Shown: positions 1 to 8,152, counted from the first letter of the stretch. The stretch: DNA of 56,262 bases from Candidatus Methylomirabilota bacterium (GCA_035764725.1 DASTYT010000095.1:1-56262); one strand, 5' to 3'. Program-made: numbers and translations. The notes: a model not told the origin generated them from the letters alone.

Positions 1-117
1 ATGGCCTCCACGCCGGCGGCGCCTGCGGGCTGGACGGCGTATGGCTATAGCTCGACTGCCTCCGGCGCGTTCACGATCTCGGCGTCGGGCGACTCGACCA
101 CCGTCAGCCTGCCGTAA
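1..117 (+). CDS. C-terminal fragment of a type IV pilin-like protein (5' end outside window)
   Basis: Frame 1 is open from the window edge to a TAA at 115-117, giving 38 residues that end in GAFTISASGDSTTVSLP. A Tyr/Thr/Ser-rich beta-strand tail of this type (AFTISASGD...TTVSL) is typical of the C-terminus of major type IV pilins (PilA-like). A perfect rho-independent terminator follows immediately, and prepilin peptidase and pilMNOPQ lie downstream, which supports a pilin. The ATG at position 1 is probably an internal methionine, because the fragment lacks the hydrophobic N-terminal helix a pilin needs. The identification rests on a short tail and its context, so it is tentative. Confidence 0.5.
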   Translation: MASTPAAPAGWTAYGYSSTASGAFTISASGDSTTVSLP

Positions 118-134
118 GGACCTTCACTCACACC

Positions 135-170
135 CGGGGGAGGGGCCGTGGCCCCTCCCCCGTTTTTCTT
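135..170 (+). terminator. Rho-independent terminator after pilin-like gene
   Basis: Bases 135-146 and 151-162 form a perfect 12-bp GC-rich stem around a CGTG tetraloop, followed by TTTTTCTTTCTT at 163-174. It starts 18 bases after the pilin stop codon. It should separate the abundant pilin transcript from the glycosyltransferase gene downstream. Confidence 0.9.
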
Positions 171-196
171 TCTTCAGGTCGAACGCCGCATCCCAC

Positions 197-1777
197 ATGG
201 CTGCTCTCCGCCACCCCGTGCTGATCCTGCTGCTCTTCGGATCACTGGCCTTCGCCGCGGTGCCCACCTTCGATCTGGTCTGGGACGACCTCCACTACCT
301 GCACCCCGGCTCCGCGCTCGCGCGCGGATCCCTGGTCGAGCTCGTGACCGCAGATTGGAGCCTGGAGGGCCCGCGTAGCGGCTACTACCGGCCCGTGGTC
401 ACGTTGAGCCTCGCCGCCGAGACCCACCTCTTCGGCGGCACGCCGGCGGCCTACCATCTGATGAACGTCGTGTATCACCTGGCGACAGCGCTCGCCCTCG
501 TCTGGGCGGCGAGGCGCCTCCTCGGTAGCGCGATGGCGGCCTGGCTCGCAGGCCTCGCCTTCGCGCTCCATCCCATCCACACGGAGTCAGTCGCGTGGGT
601 GTCGGGGCGCACCGACGTGATCGCGACCCTCTTCTTCTGCCTGGCCATCGGGTGCTACACGCGGGCCCCACGAATCGGCTCCGCCAGGATGCTGGGCGCC
701 CTCGCCGCCGCGGGAGCCAGCATCCTCTCCAAGGAGCCGGCGATCGTCTTGCCGGCGGTGCTCCTCGCCTGGGAGCTCTGCCGGCCACAACCAGCGCGGC
801 AGCAGATCACGGTCGCGCTCGGACGCGTGGCCCCATTTGTCGTGCTCGCGCTCGGCGCCCTCGCGCTCCGCCGGCTCGTCCTCGGCGCCGTCGCGGGACC
901 GCTCGTGGACGCAGACGCCCTGCCCGCGCGACTTGCCACCGGAGTCACCGTGCTGGGCCGCTACCTGCTCCTGCTCGTCGCGCCCTTCCCGGCCAATCCC
1001 GACTACGTGCTCCACCCGCTTGCGACCTGGACGACATGGGCCACCCTCGTGTCGCTGGCCGCATTCTTCGCGCTCGTGGCCGCCGCCGCGATGGCCTGGC
1101 GTTGGTCCCGCGTTCCGGCCTTGCTGGTGGCCTGGCTCCTCCTCACCGCGGGGCCTTCGACGCCGCTCTTGCCCGTCGGGCCGGTACACATGGCGGAGCG
1201 CTTCCTCTACCTGCCCTCCGCGGCCTTCGCCATGGCGCTGGGCTGGGCCGGGGCCGGCGCGCTGGCCGCGGCGGGCCTCCACGAATGGCGCGATCTCCGG
1301 GCAGCATCCAGTGTCCGGGCCCTCGCCGTGGGCGGCAGCGTGGCCGTCATCCTGATCGCGAGCCTCGCGCTCACCGCGTACCGGTGCGAGGACTGGCGCG
1401 ACGCCGAGCGGCTCTTCACGCGGATGGCCGCCTCCTCGCCGTCCTCCTGGAAGGCGGCCAACGGGCTCGGCCACGTCTACGAGGATCGCGGGCAGCTCGC
1501 CGCGGCCGCCGTGGAGTATGGCCGCGCGGCGGCCCTCAATCCCGTGGCGCTACAGCCGGTGCTCAGCCTCGCGCTGGTGGAAAGCCGGATGGGCCTGCAC
1601 GAGCAGGCGGCTCGGCGGGCGGACGCGATCCGACGGCTCGATCCCGACGGCGCAGCGGCCCTGCAGGTCGCCTGGATCCACTCGAATGCGGGTCAGCGCG
1701 ACGAGGCTGCGGCGGCCTTGGCGCTCGCCGCAGCACGGCAGGCCCGCGCCGCCGCGGTCGGAAGGACGACGCCGTGA
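197..1777 (+). CDS. TMTC/DUF1736-like integral membrane glycosyltransferase with C-terminal TPR
   Basis: The product is a 526-aa polytopic membrane protein. The ATG at 197 was chosen because it begins directly with a hydrophobic signal-anchor; upstream in-frame codons run through the terminator hairpin. Visible features are an acidic pair D30-D31 in the first extracytoplasmic loop (VWDD), YYRP at 63-66, HPIHTESVAWVSGRTD around 125-140, about ten hydrophobic segments, and TPR-like helices near residues 425-520. This layout matches GT-C glycosyltransferases of the TMTC/protein O-mannosyltransferase type, which transfer sugars from polyprenyl-phosphate donors on the outer face of the membrane. 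It overlaps the next paralogue by one base and sits between a pilin and prepilin peptidase, so pilin or surface-protein glycosylation is a reasonable inference. The substrate is unknown. Confidence 0.75.
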   Translation: MAALRHPVLILLLFGSLAFAAVPTFDLVWDDLHYLHPGSALARGSLVELVTADWSLEGPRSGYYRPVVTLSLAAETHLFGGTPAAYHLMNVVYHLATALALVWAARRLLGSAMAAWLAGLAFALHPIHTESVAWVSGRTDVIATLFFCLAIGCYTRAPRIGSARMLGALAAAGASILSKEPAIVLPAVLLAWELCRPQPARQQITVALGRVAPFVVLALGALALRRLVLGAVAGPLVDADALPARLATGVTVLGRYLLLLVAPFPANPDYVLHPLATWTTWATLVSLAAFFALVAAAAMAWRWSRVPALLVAWLLLTAGPSTPLLPVGPVHMAERFLYLPSAAFAMALGWAGAGALAAAGLHEWRDLRAASSVRALAVGGSVAVILIASLALTAYRCEDWRDAERLFTRMAASSPSSWKAANGLGHVYEDRGQLAAAAVEYGRAAALNPVALQPVLSLALVESRMGLHEQAARRADAIRRLDPDGAAALQVAWIHSNAGQRDEAAAALALAAARQARAAAVGRTTP

Positions 1778-3657
1778 TGCGAGGGATGCGGGGACCTGTC
1801 CTCGCGGTGGCCGTCGCGACCGTGCTCGCCTACGCGCGGACGCTCTCGTTCGAGTTCGTGTGGGACGACGTGCTCTTGGTGGCGCGCAGCCAGCGCCTGC
1901 GAGAATGGTCGTCGCTCCCCACGGTGCTCGCATCGCATTTCTGGGCGGAGGTACACGAGGGGAGCCACTACTACCGGCCACTCGTGTCGCTGAGCTACTT
2001 CCTGGACCTCCACATGTGGGGGCTCAATCCGTTCGGCTTTCACCTCACGAATCTGCTCGCGCACCTCGCCACCGCGCTGGCCGTGCTCGTGCTCGCCCGC
2101 CGGCTGACCGGTAACCTCCTGGCCGCCTCGATTGCCGGCGTCGCCTTCGCGCTGCACCCGATTCACACCGAGTCGGTCACGTTCATCTCGGGGCGCACGG
2201 ATGTGCTGTCCACGCTGCTGTTCCTTCTGGCCCTGCTGGGCTACGCCCGCTGGCGCGACGGCGGAAGCGCGCCGGTGCTGGCGGGATCGCTCGCCGCATT
2301 CTTCCTGGCCCTGACGGCCAAGGAAGTGGCGGTGACGCTCCCCCTGATCCTGGTGCTCTGGGACCTCCTCGTGACACCTGGGGGCGGCCGCGCGACGGCC
2401 GACGCAACGGAGTCCCGATACGGCCCGCTCGTGCGGGCGGCCGGGCGCTACGGCGCCTATGGGGCGGTCATCGGGCTCTACCTCGTTGTTCGGATGCTCT
2501 CGCTGGGCGCCCTCGTGGAATCCGATCCCGGCGTCTGGGGCACGCTGCTCACGCGCCTCCTCACCACGACCAAGATCGTGGCGAGCTATGCGTGGATGGC
2601 CTTGGTCCCGTTCCCGGCCAACGCCCACTACGTGATCGTGCCCGTCATCGCGCCGCCGCCGTTGGCATGGTGGGGCGCCGCCGCCTTCCTCACCGTGCTC
2701 CTGGCCGCCACCGCATGGGCGGTCGTGCGGGCCCCGCGCTGGGGCTTCTGCGCGCTCTGGTTCTGGCTCACCCTGATCCCGTCGGTCGGGGTGAACCTGC
2801 TGCCCCTGCCCACCGCGGTGATGGCGGAGCGCTTCCTCTACCTCCCCTCGGTCGGCTTCTGCGTCCTGCTGGGGGTGGCGCTCGGCCGTGCCCTCGGCGC
2901 GGCGGGGAAGGTCGCCGCTGACCAGATTCGACCGGCGCCCGCCTTCGCGCTGGCGGGGATGCTTCTCGCCTATGTCGGACTCACGATCTGGCGGAACGAG
3001 CCCTGGCAGGATCACTACCACCTCTACCTGCACATGGTGGACACCTCGCCGGACTCCGATCTGCCGCATGTGAATCTCGCCTTGGTCCAGCTTCCTCGCG
3101 GCGAGATCGCCGAAGCCCATGCGCACTTCAAGCGGGCCGTCGAGATCGCCCCGGCCAATCCGCGCGCGCTCGTCGGTCTGGGTCTGACCGAGACGATCCT
3201 GGGCGAGCGCGAAGCCGGCCTCCGGCACGCACTCGACGCCGAGCGCCTGGCGCCGAAGAATCCCAATGTCCTTGGGTTCCTCGGCCAGCTCTACCTCCTG
3301 AGGGAGGAGCCCGCCAGAGCGGTGGAGGTCTTTCAGGAGTCCCTCCGCATCCATCCCGAGCAGGCCTACACGAGCGTGCTGGTCGCACGCGCCCTGGGCC
3401 GGGCGGGCCGACATAGGGAGGCCGAGGCGGCCCTCACCCGGGCGGCGGCCCTCGTCCGACCCGGCACCGAGGAGGCGGCCGTATTCGACCGCGTGACCGC
3501 AGAGGTCACGGCTAGAATCGAGCCGGCCCGGGCCCGCGCCGCCTTGAAACGTTACATCGCCCGGCTGAGGGCACAGCCCGAACTCACCCGCGCGGGCCAG
3601 GCCGACTTGATAGATGCCGAGCGCCAGCTCGCCTTCCTCGGGGGGAAGGGCCGGTGA
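1777..3657 (+). CDS. TMTC-like membrane glycosyltransferase with C-terminal TPR repeats (paralogue of preceding gene)
   Basis: The product has 626 aa. The start ATG at 1777 shares its A with the preceding TGA (GTGATG), and a GTG at 1774 is the alternative. The topology matches the neighbour: VWDD with D30-D31, HYYRP near 64-68, HPIHTESVTFISGRTD at about 127-142, roughly ten membrane segments, then a longer C-terminal tail (about residues 420-600) of TPR helices with NPRALVGLGL, NPNVLGFLGQLY and similar motifs. The tandem arrangement and shared motifs indicate gene duplication. It is expected to act at the cytoplasmic membrane as a GT-C enzyme, with the TPR part probably binding the protein acceptor. 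Its 3' end overlaps prepilin peptidase in the same way, so the three genes are probably co-translated. Confidence 0.75.
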   Translation: MRGMRGPVLAVAVATVLAYARTLSFEFVWDDVLLVARSQRLREWSSLPTVLASHFWAEVHEGSHYYRPLVSLSYFLDLHMWGLNPFGFHLTNLLAHLATALAVLVLARRLTGNLLAASIAGVAFALHPIHTESVTFISGRTDVLSTLLFLLALLGYARWRDGGSAPVLAGSLAAFFLALTAKEVAVTLPLILVLWDLLVTPGGGRATADATESRYGPLVRAAGRYGAYGAVIGLYLVVRMLSLGALVESDPGVWGTLLTRLLTTTKIVASYAWMALVPFPANAHYVIVPVIAPPPLAWWGAAAFLTVLLAATAWAVVRAPRWGFCALWFWLTLIPSVGVNLLPLPTAVMAERFLYLPSVGFCVLLGVALGRALGAAGKVAADQIRPAPAFALAGMLLAYVGLTIWRNEPWQDHYHLYLHMVDTSPDSDLPHVNLALVQLPRGEIAEAHAHFKRAVEIAPANPRALVGLGLTETILGEREAGLRHALDAERLAPKNPNVLGFLGQLYLLREEPARAVEVFQESLRIHPEQAYTSVLVARALGRAGRHREAEAALTRAAALVRPGTEEAAVFDRVTAEVTARIEPARARAALKRYIARLRAQPELTRAGQADLIDAERQLAFLGGKGR

Positions 3658-4418
3658 TGCCCTTCGCCGTGCTGGCGCCGATCCTGTTCGGCTTCGGCCT
3701 GTGCGTGGGGAGCTTCCTCAATGTGGTCATCGCGCGCGTCCCCCAGGGTCGAAGCGTGGTCTACCCGGGCTCGGCATGCCCACGCTGCGGGAAGCCCATC
3801 GCCTGGTTCGATAACATCCCCCTGCTCTCCTATGCGCTCCTGCGCGCCCGCTGCCGGAACTGCGGCGAACCGATCTCCCTGCGCTATCCACTCGTCGAGC
3901 TCCTCACCGGCCTTCTGTTCGTCCTGGCTGCTTGGGAGCTGGGAACGGGCCTTCACCTCGTGGCCGGCCTCGCACTCATCGCTACGCTCATCGCAATCAC
4001 CGCCATCGACCTGGATTGCCAGCTCATCCCGGATGTGATCTCGCTTCCCGGGATCGTCCTGGGCTTCGTGCTGAGCGCGATAGCCGGCCAACCCGGCTGG
4101 CTGGGCTCCCTGATCGGCATCCTCGTCGGCGGGGGGCTGTTCTTCGTGATCATCGTGGCAAGCCGAGGCGGCATGGGCGGCGGGGATATGAAGCTTGGAG
4201 CCATGCTCGGGGCCTTCCTGGGCTGGAAGCTCGTGCTGGTCGCGGCCCTGCTGGCCGTGTTGAGCGGCGGTGTCGTGGCGATTGTCCTCCTCGCCCTCCG
4301 CAGCAAGGGGCGGAAGGACGCCGTCCCCTTCGGCCCGTTCCTCGCCCTCGGCGGCGCCGTGAGTCTTTTCTGGGGAGTTCCGCTCCTGGAATGGTATCTG
4401 GGAGTCTTCGCAGGGTGA
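3657..4418 (+). CDS. pilD: Prepilin peptidase / N-methyltransferase PilD (type IV leader peptidase)
   Basis: This 253-aa membrane aspartic protease cleaves the leader of type IV prepilins and N-methylates the new first residue. The N-terminal methylase-type region has GFGLCVGSFLNVVIARVP and a zinc ribbon of two Cys-X2-Cys pairs (CPRCGKP and CRNCGEP). The two catalytic aspartates lie in AIDLDCQLIPD and in GGGDMKLGAMLG, the GxGD motif, and about eight hydrophobic segments are present. Length is normal for the family. ATG 3657 overlaps the previous stop by one base; GTG 3654 would add one residue. Its substrates here probably include the pilin ending at 117 and the pseudopilin at 4648. Confidence 0.95.
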   Translation: MPFAVLAPILFGFGLCVGSFLNVVIARVPQGRSVVYPGSACPRCGKPIAWFDNIPLLSYALLRARCRNCGEPISLRYPLVELLTGLLFVLAAWELGTGLHLVAGLALIATLIAITAIDLDCQLIPDVISLPGIVLGFVLSAIAGQPGWLGSLIGILVGGGLFFVIIVASRGGMGGGDMKLGAMLGAFLGWKLVLVAALLAVLSGGVVAIVLLALRSKGRKDAVPFGPFLALGGAVSLFWGVPLLEWYLGVFAG

Positions 4419-4438
4419 ATGTCGGGCGGACCGGACGT

Positions 4439-4452
4439 GTCAGCATGCTGAC
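4439..4452. repeat. 14-bp perfect palindrome downstream of pilD
   Basis: The sequence GTCAGCATGCTGAC reads the same on both strands. It lies 20 bases after the prepilin peptidase stop and about 140 bases before the sigma-54-like promoter of the pseudopilin gene. No T tract follows, so it is not an intrinsic terminator. It could be a binding site for a dimeric regulator such as a bacterial enhancer-binding protein acting on that promoter; that role is inference. Confidence 0.4.
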
Positions 4453-4548
4453 GTCACCCCCACGGTCACTTCCTGTCACCGCGAACACGACGGGGGGCTG
4501 GACGGCGGGAAATGTCGATGTAAGTGGCGAAAACCTCGGGGCTAATCG

Positions 4549-4579
4549 GGTGTCCGCCCATCCTCGGCGAAAGGACACC
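4549..4579. repeat. Inverted repeat GGTGTCC / GGACACC
   Basis: The 7-bp arms at 4549-4555 and 4573-4579 are separated by 17 bases, and the right arm ends 2 bases before the sigma-54-like promoter element. It may be an operator or an RNA hairpin, depending on where transcription starts. No known motif was recognised. Confidence 0.3.
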
Positions 4580-4581
4580 AT

Positions 4582-4597
4582 TGGCCTCCTTTTTGCT
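4582..4597 (+). promoter_or_regulatory. Candidate sigma-54 (RpoN) promoter upstream of pseudopilin
   Basis: TGGCCTCCTTTTTGCT has the -24 GG and -12 GC dinucleotides exactly 10 bases apart and matches TGGC-N8-TTGCT, the core of the sigma-54 consensus. It would start transcription near 4608, giving a leader of about 40 bases with a Shine-Dalgarno-like GGGAG before the ATG at 4648. Pilin genes in many bacteria are sigma-54 dependent through PilR, which fits the context. No PilR/PilS genes are in the window. Confidence 0.5.
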
Positions 4598-4647
4598 GGG
4601 TCATTGTTATCAGCCGGTTTGCCGGCAGAAAGGCTGGGAGCACAATC

Positions 4648-5118
4648 ATGACGGCTCGGCGGTCGCGGAGAGCGGAAGGCCAGGGCGGCTTCCAGCTTGT
4701 CGAGCTTCTCCTGATCGTGGCCATCATCGGGATACTGATCACGATCTCGGTGCCCTTTCTCGTGACATACCTGCAGGCCGCCACGCTCAAGGGACAGGCG
4801 GAGTCGGTCGCCACGTGGCTGAACCAGGGCCGGCAGCTCGCGATCCGGAACAATCAGAGCGTCTGCGCCGACATCGATGGCGCGGGGATGCACTACCACC
4901 TCGTGAACTGTGCCGGCACGGTCTGGGTAGGGGCCGGCACCAACTCCACCGGGTATATCCCGTTCCCGGCTGGCATCACGATGGCGGTCGGGGCACCTAC
5001 CGTCTTCAACTATCTCGGCGCCGCCACTCCTGCAGCCACCTACACGATCACCCAGACATCCTCCGGCCGGACCATCACGGTCACCGTTGCGACCACCGGC
5101 CGCATCACCATTCCCTGA
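4648..5118 (+). CDS. Type IV pseudopilin (GspH/FimT-like prepilin)
   Basis: This 156-aa prepilin has a short basic leader (MTARRSRRAEGQGG), a prepilin peptidase site G|FQLVE with Glu at +5, and a hydrophobic helix running to about residue 40 (VELLLIVAIIGILITISVP). The globular part resembles FimT/GspH minor pseudopilins: an alpha helix with WLNQGRQLAIRNNQSVC, then Thr/Gly-rich beta strands. A Cys pair (C71 and C90 approximately) may form a disulfide. It stands alone between pilD and pilM, whereas minor pilins usually come in clusters. A sigma-54-like promoter precedes it. It may prime pilus assembly or be a small major-like pilin; the sequence does not decide which. Confidence 0.8.
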   Translation: MTARRSRRAEGQGGFQLVELLLIVAIIGILITISVPFLVTYLQAATLKGQAESVATWLNQGRQLAIRNNQSVCADIDGAGMHYHLVNCAGTVWVGAGTNSTGYIPFPAGITMAVGAPTVFNYLGAATPAATYTITQTSSGRTITVTVATTGRITIP

Positions 5119-5435
5119 ATACGGCTTAAATCGGCGGCGGGTCCCCCCGGGGGCCCGCTGCTGTCGTAGCTCTTGCGGGACGCGCGAGTAATGGTCAGAA
5201 GTTGACGCCAGATTCGTGGCGTTCCGGCGGCGGGAACTCTCGTCGCGTTCCACAAGGCACTGTGGAATGGGATGGGCCGTATACAACGGGGAGAATGGAC
5301 TGAAAATGCCGGTTTTTTCGCATCACCCATATAGAGTAGCCACGCGCTCGCGGATTTCAGCCGATCGTCAATCATCCTCGGATAGAGGCGCCCCCGCATG
5401 TCGCGGGGCGCAGACCTATCCCTAGGGAGCCGACC
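5119..5435 (+). other. 317-bp intergenic region upstream of pilM
   Basis: No gene is seen here. It holds several hairpins: a GC-rich stem near 5137-5158 just after the pseudopilin stop without a T tract, TTCCACA/TGTGGAA at 5248-5267 with a 6-base loop, and GCGCCCCCGC/GCGGGGCGC at 5388-5411 with one bulge, directly before the pilM ribosome site. An AT-richer stretch around 5302-5340, including GGTTTTTTC and CATATAGAG, is the likeliest promoter area, but no good -35 hexamer sits at the right distance. The region probably carries the pilMNOPQ promoter and a structured leader. Confidence 0.5.
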
Positions 5436-6500
5436 ATGGGGCTGTTCGGGCTGGGGAAGAGGCAGGCGACGTTCGGGCTGGACATCGGGGCCAGCGCGGT
5501 CAAGGTGGTGGAGCTCGCGGAGACCAGGGGCGGCGGCTTCGCGCTCCAGGCATTCGCTCGGGTGGCCCTGCCGCGTGACGTGATCGCGGACGGGACGGTC
5601 CGCGAGCCGGGCATCGTCGCGGAGGCCATCAAGGAGGCCGTCGACAAGGCCGGCATCAAGAGCAAGTCGGCGGTGATCTCGGTCTCCGGCCGGGAGGCCA
5701 TCACCAAGCGGGTCCCCCTCCCCAAGGTCGGCGCCAAGGAGCTGGCCGACGCCATCGTGCTCGAGGCCGAGCACCACATCCCCTTCGCGGTGGATGACGT
5801 CTTTCTCGACTATCAGGTGGTCGGGGAGAGCGGGAACACCATGGACGTGATGGTGGTCGCGGTCAAGAAGGTGAAGGTGCTCGAGTACGTCGCCGCGGTC
5901 GAGGAGGCCGGGGTCGAGCCGACGGTGGTCGACCTGGACGCCTTTGCCATCCAGAACCAGTTCGAGCTCAACCACCCCAACGAGGGCGCCGAGGCCGTAG
6001 CGCTCATCGACATCGGCGCCTCGATCATGAAGACCAACGTGATCCGGAATGGCCTCTCGATCTTCGCCCGCGACGTGCCCTTCGGCGGCCATCACTACAC
6101 CGAGGCCATCGCGCAGCGCCTCAACATCCCCTTCGAGAAGGCGGAGGCTGCCAAGCGGGGCGAGAACGTGGGCGTGAACTGGGACGACATGGTCCCGGCG
6201 CTCGAGGCGGTCTCGCGGGAGCTCTCCCTCGAAGTGCAGCGGACCTTCGACTACTTCGCGTCGACCACAGAGTCAGAGCGGATCGCCAAGATCGTGCTCT
6301 CCGGCGGCTGCGCGCAGCTCGCTGGCCTCGACGAGTTCCTCTCATCGTCGTGGGGCATTCCCGTCGAGCTGGCCAAGCCCTTCCAGGCCCTGCAGGTGGA
6401 TGCGGGACGCTTCCCCGCCGCCGAGCTCGACCGGATGGGACCGGTGCTCGCGGTGGCGGTCGGGCTGGGCATGCGTCGTCCGGGAGACAAGCCGGCATGA
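5436..6500 (+). CDS. pilM: Type IV pilus inner-membrane platform ATPase-like protein PilM
   Basis: The product is a 354-aa actin-like (FtsA-fold) cytoplasmic protein that binds the N-terminus of PilN and links the pilus alignment complex to the cytoplasmic side. The phosphate-1 motif FGLDIGASAVKVVEL is at about residues 13-27, and a second nucleotide-binding segment, VALIDIGASIMKTNVI, is at about 188-203. A third glycine motif, IVLSGGCAQLAGL, lies near 288-300. Length and motif order are standard. AGGGAG lies 6-7 bases before the ATG. It heads pilMNOPQ and overlaps pilN by 4 bases (ATGA), indicating translational coupling. Confidence 0.95.
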   Translation: MGLFGLGKRQATFGLDIGASAVKVVELAETRGGGFALQAFARVALPRDVIADGTVREPGIVAEAIKEAVDKAGIKSKSAVISVSGREAITKRVPLPKVGAKELADAIVLEAEHHIPFAVDDVFLDYQVVGESGNTMDVMVVAVKKVKVLEYVAAVEEAGVEPTVVDLDAFAIQNQFELNHPNEGAEAVALIDIGASIMKTNVIRNGLSIFARDVPFGGHHYTEAIAQRLNIPFEKAEAAKRGENVGVNWDDMVPALEAVSRELSLEVQRTFDYFASTTESERIAKIVLSGGCAQLAGLDEFLSSSWGIPVELAKPFQALQVDAGRFPAAELDRMGPVLAVAVGLGMRRPGDKPA

Positions 6501-7045
6501 TCAAGATCAACCTCGCGCCGCCGCGGGAGAAGAAGGGGTTCACGTTCCAGGTCCCCACCTTCAACCTCGGCATCCTGTTCGGCATCCTGTTCGCGGCGCT
6601 CGTCGTCCTCGCGGGCGGCGTCTGGTGGTTCTTCGAGTCGGAGACCATGCGCCTCCAGAACGAGATCGCGGAGAACCAGAAGGAGATCGATCGCCTCCAG
6701 CTCGTCATCGCCGAGGGCCTGAGGTTCAAGAAGGACAAGGAGGAGCTGGAGAAGCGGGTCAACGCCATCGAGGCGGTGGCGCGGATGCAGCCGCGGCCGG
6801 TCTATCTGATGGACTCCGTGGCCGACATGCTGCCGAAGGACCTCTGGCTGACCCGGATGGAGGAGCGCGGAGGCGTGATCCGCTTCGGCGGCACCACCTA
6901 CTCGTCGGTCGCCCTTTCCGACTTCATGTCGAATCTCCGCGCCTCGGGGAAGTTCAAGGACGTGGATCTGGTGGAGCATCGACAGGATCTCACCAAGTCA
7001 CCGCGGACGATCACCTTCGAGGTGTCGGCCCGCTTCGAGATCTGA
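6497..7045 (+). CDS. pilN: Type IV pilus assembly protein PilN
   Basis: This 182-aa bitopic inner-membrane protein has the conserved N-terminal PilM-binding motif MIKINLAPPREKK. One transmembrane helix follows at about residues 24-46, then a coiled coil (about 50-85) and a periplasmic ferredoxin-like domain. It heterodimerises with PilO in the alignment complex that joins the motor to the PilQ secretin. The start was chosen because ATG 6497 overlaps the pilM stop (ATGA) and gives the conserved INLAPPR start. Length is typical. Confidence 0.95.
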   Translation: MIKINLAPPREKKGFTFQVPTFNLGILFGILFAALVVLAGGVWWFFESETMRLQNEIAENQKEIDRLQLVIAEGLRFKKDKEELEKRVNAIEAVARMQPRPVYLMDSVADMLPKDLWLTRMEERGGVIRFGGTTYSSVALSDFMSNLRASGKFKDVDLVEHRQDLTKSPRTITFEVSARFEI

Positions 7046-7048
7046 GCC

Positions 7049-7696
7049 ATGGCCATCTACGACCCGCTCCTCGCGCTGCCCAAGTCCCAGAAGATCGCCA
7101 TCGGGGCCATCGGCCTCGTGGCGGTGGGCGCGCTCTCCTTCTTCCTGCTCATCCAGCCCAAGTGGGACGAGCGGGACGCGCTCTGGAACCGCAACGAGGC
7201 GCTCCGGGCCAAGGTGGTCCAGGCGCGCGCGGACGAGGCCAACCTCCGGCCCTTCCGGGTGCAGGCCGCCGCGCTCCGCAAGCGCCTCGAGGCCGCGCAG
7301 GAGCGCCTGCCCCTCGAGCGCGAGGTGCCGCGCCTCTATCGCCAGGTCTCCGACCTCGCCGTCCAGTCCGGGCTCGGGCTGGCGCTCTTCCAGCCGCGGG
7401 CACCCGAGGAGAAGGCCATCCTCACCGAGCTGCCCATCGCGATCATCTCGGAGTCCGGCTATCACCAGCTCGGCACCTTCTTCGAGAAGGTGGGGCGCCT
7501 CCCCCGCATCGTGAACCTCGGCGATTTCCGCTTTTCCGGCATCGAGCGGTCGACCGGCTCGGTGCGGGCCGAGCTCACCTTGCAGACCTACGTGTTCCGT
7601 CCGGAAGGCGCGCCCCCGCCGGCCGCCAAGCCGGGTCAGCCCGGTCAGCCCGGCCAGCCCGCTCCCGCGGCGCCGGCCACGGGAGGGCAGCGATGA
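7049..7696 (+). CDS. pilO: Type IV pilus assembly protein PilO
   Basis: The product has 215 aa: a short cytoplasmic N-terminus, one transmembrane helix at about residues 16-36, a coiled coil at about 43-90 (RKRLEAAQERLPLE), and a periplasmic domain with GTFFEKVGRLPRIVNL typical of PilO. The C-terminus carries an extra Pro/Gly/Gln tail built from three 9-base repeats encoding GQP units, which is not a usual part of PilO. It partners PilN and contacts PilP. It starts 3 bases after pilN and overlaps pilP by 4 bases. Confidence 0.93.
   Translation: MAIYDPLLALPKSQKIAIGAIGLVAVGALSFFLLIQPKWDERDALWNRNEALRAKVVQARADEANLRPFRVQAAALRKRLEAAQERLPLEREVPRLYRQVSDLAVQSGLGLALFQPRAPEEKAILTELPIAIISESGYHQLGTFFEKVGRLPRIVNLGDFRFSGIERSTGSVRAELTLQTYVFRPEGAPPPAAKPGQPGQPGQPAPAAPATGGQR
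7634..7660 (+). repeat. Three tandem 9-bp repeats in pilO (GQP units)
   Basis: Three near-identical copies of GGTCAGCCC, the last being GGCCAGCCC, encode a Gly-Gln-Pro run near the PilO C-terminus. Such short in-frame tandem repeats can vary in copy number by slippage without breaking the frame. They probably form a flexible tail. Confidence 0.7.
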
Positions 7697-8139
7697 GAAC
7701 GAGAGCGCTCGTGCTCGCCGCCGCGACCTCGCTCATCGTGGCCGGCTGTGGCAGCAGCAGCCCGCCGGCGCCCCCCGGACCCGTCGCGTCGGCGCCCCGG
7801 GCCCCGGTGGCGCCCAAGGAGCCGGACGCAGGGCCGTCGCTGGCGCCGATCCCCTACGAGGCCAAGGGGCGCCGCGATCCGTTCGCGCCGCTGGTCATCG
7901 CGTCCGGCGGCAAGGGGCTCACGATCGGCTCGGCAAAGCTCGTCGGGGTGATCCAGGGGCGCACCTCGCCCCTGGCTCTCGTCGAGACCTCTGAAGGCAT
8001 CGGCTACGTCCTGAAGGCTGGCGACACGCTCGGCGACGGCCGCGTCACCGAGATCGGCGTGGACTTCGTGAGCTTCGCGGTGACGCCCAGACCCGGTCAG
8101 GCGGGCGGCTCCGTGACGCTCAGACTCAGAACCGACTAG
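7693..8139 (+). CDS. pilP: Type IV pilus assembly lipoprotein PilP
   Basis: This 148-aa lipoprotein has a signal peptide ending in a lipobox (IVAGC, Cys at about residue 19), a Pro/Ala-rich linker (about 22-50), and a PilP beta-domain beginning YEAKGRRDPFAPLV and including LVGVIQGRTSPLALVE and GYVLKAGDTLGDGRVTEI. RRDPF is the family signature. PilP tethers PilN/PilO to the secretin PilQ in the periplasm. ATG 7693 overlaps the pilO stop (ATGA). It ends 13 bases before the pilQ ATG. Confidence 0.93.
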   Translation: MRTRALVLAAATSLIVAGCGSSSPPAPPGPVASAPRAPVAPKEPDAGPSLAPIPYEAKGRRDPFAPLVIASGGKGLTIGSAKLVGVIQGRTSPLALVETSEGIGYVLKAGDTLGDGRVTEIGVDFVSFAVTPRPGQAGGSVTLRLRTD

Positions 8140-8152
8140 GGGGGTGGGGACG

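Noticed and set aside
1693..3414. A 573-codon open frame on the minus strand under the second TMTC-like gene
   Set aside because: Low-complexity Arg/Gly/Glu/His composition and full overlap with a conserved membrane protein mark it as a shadow frame.
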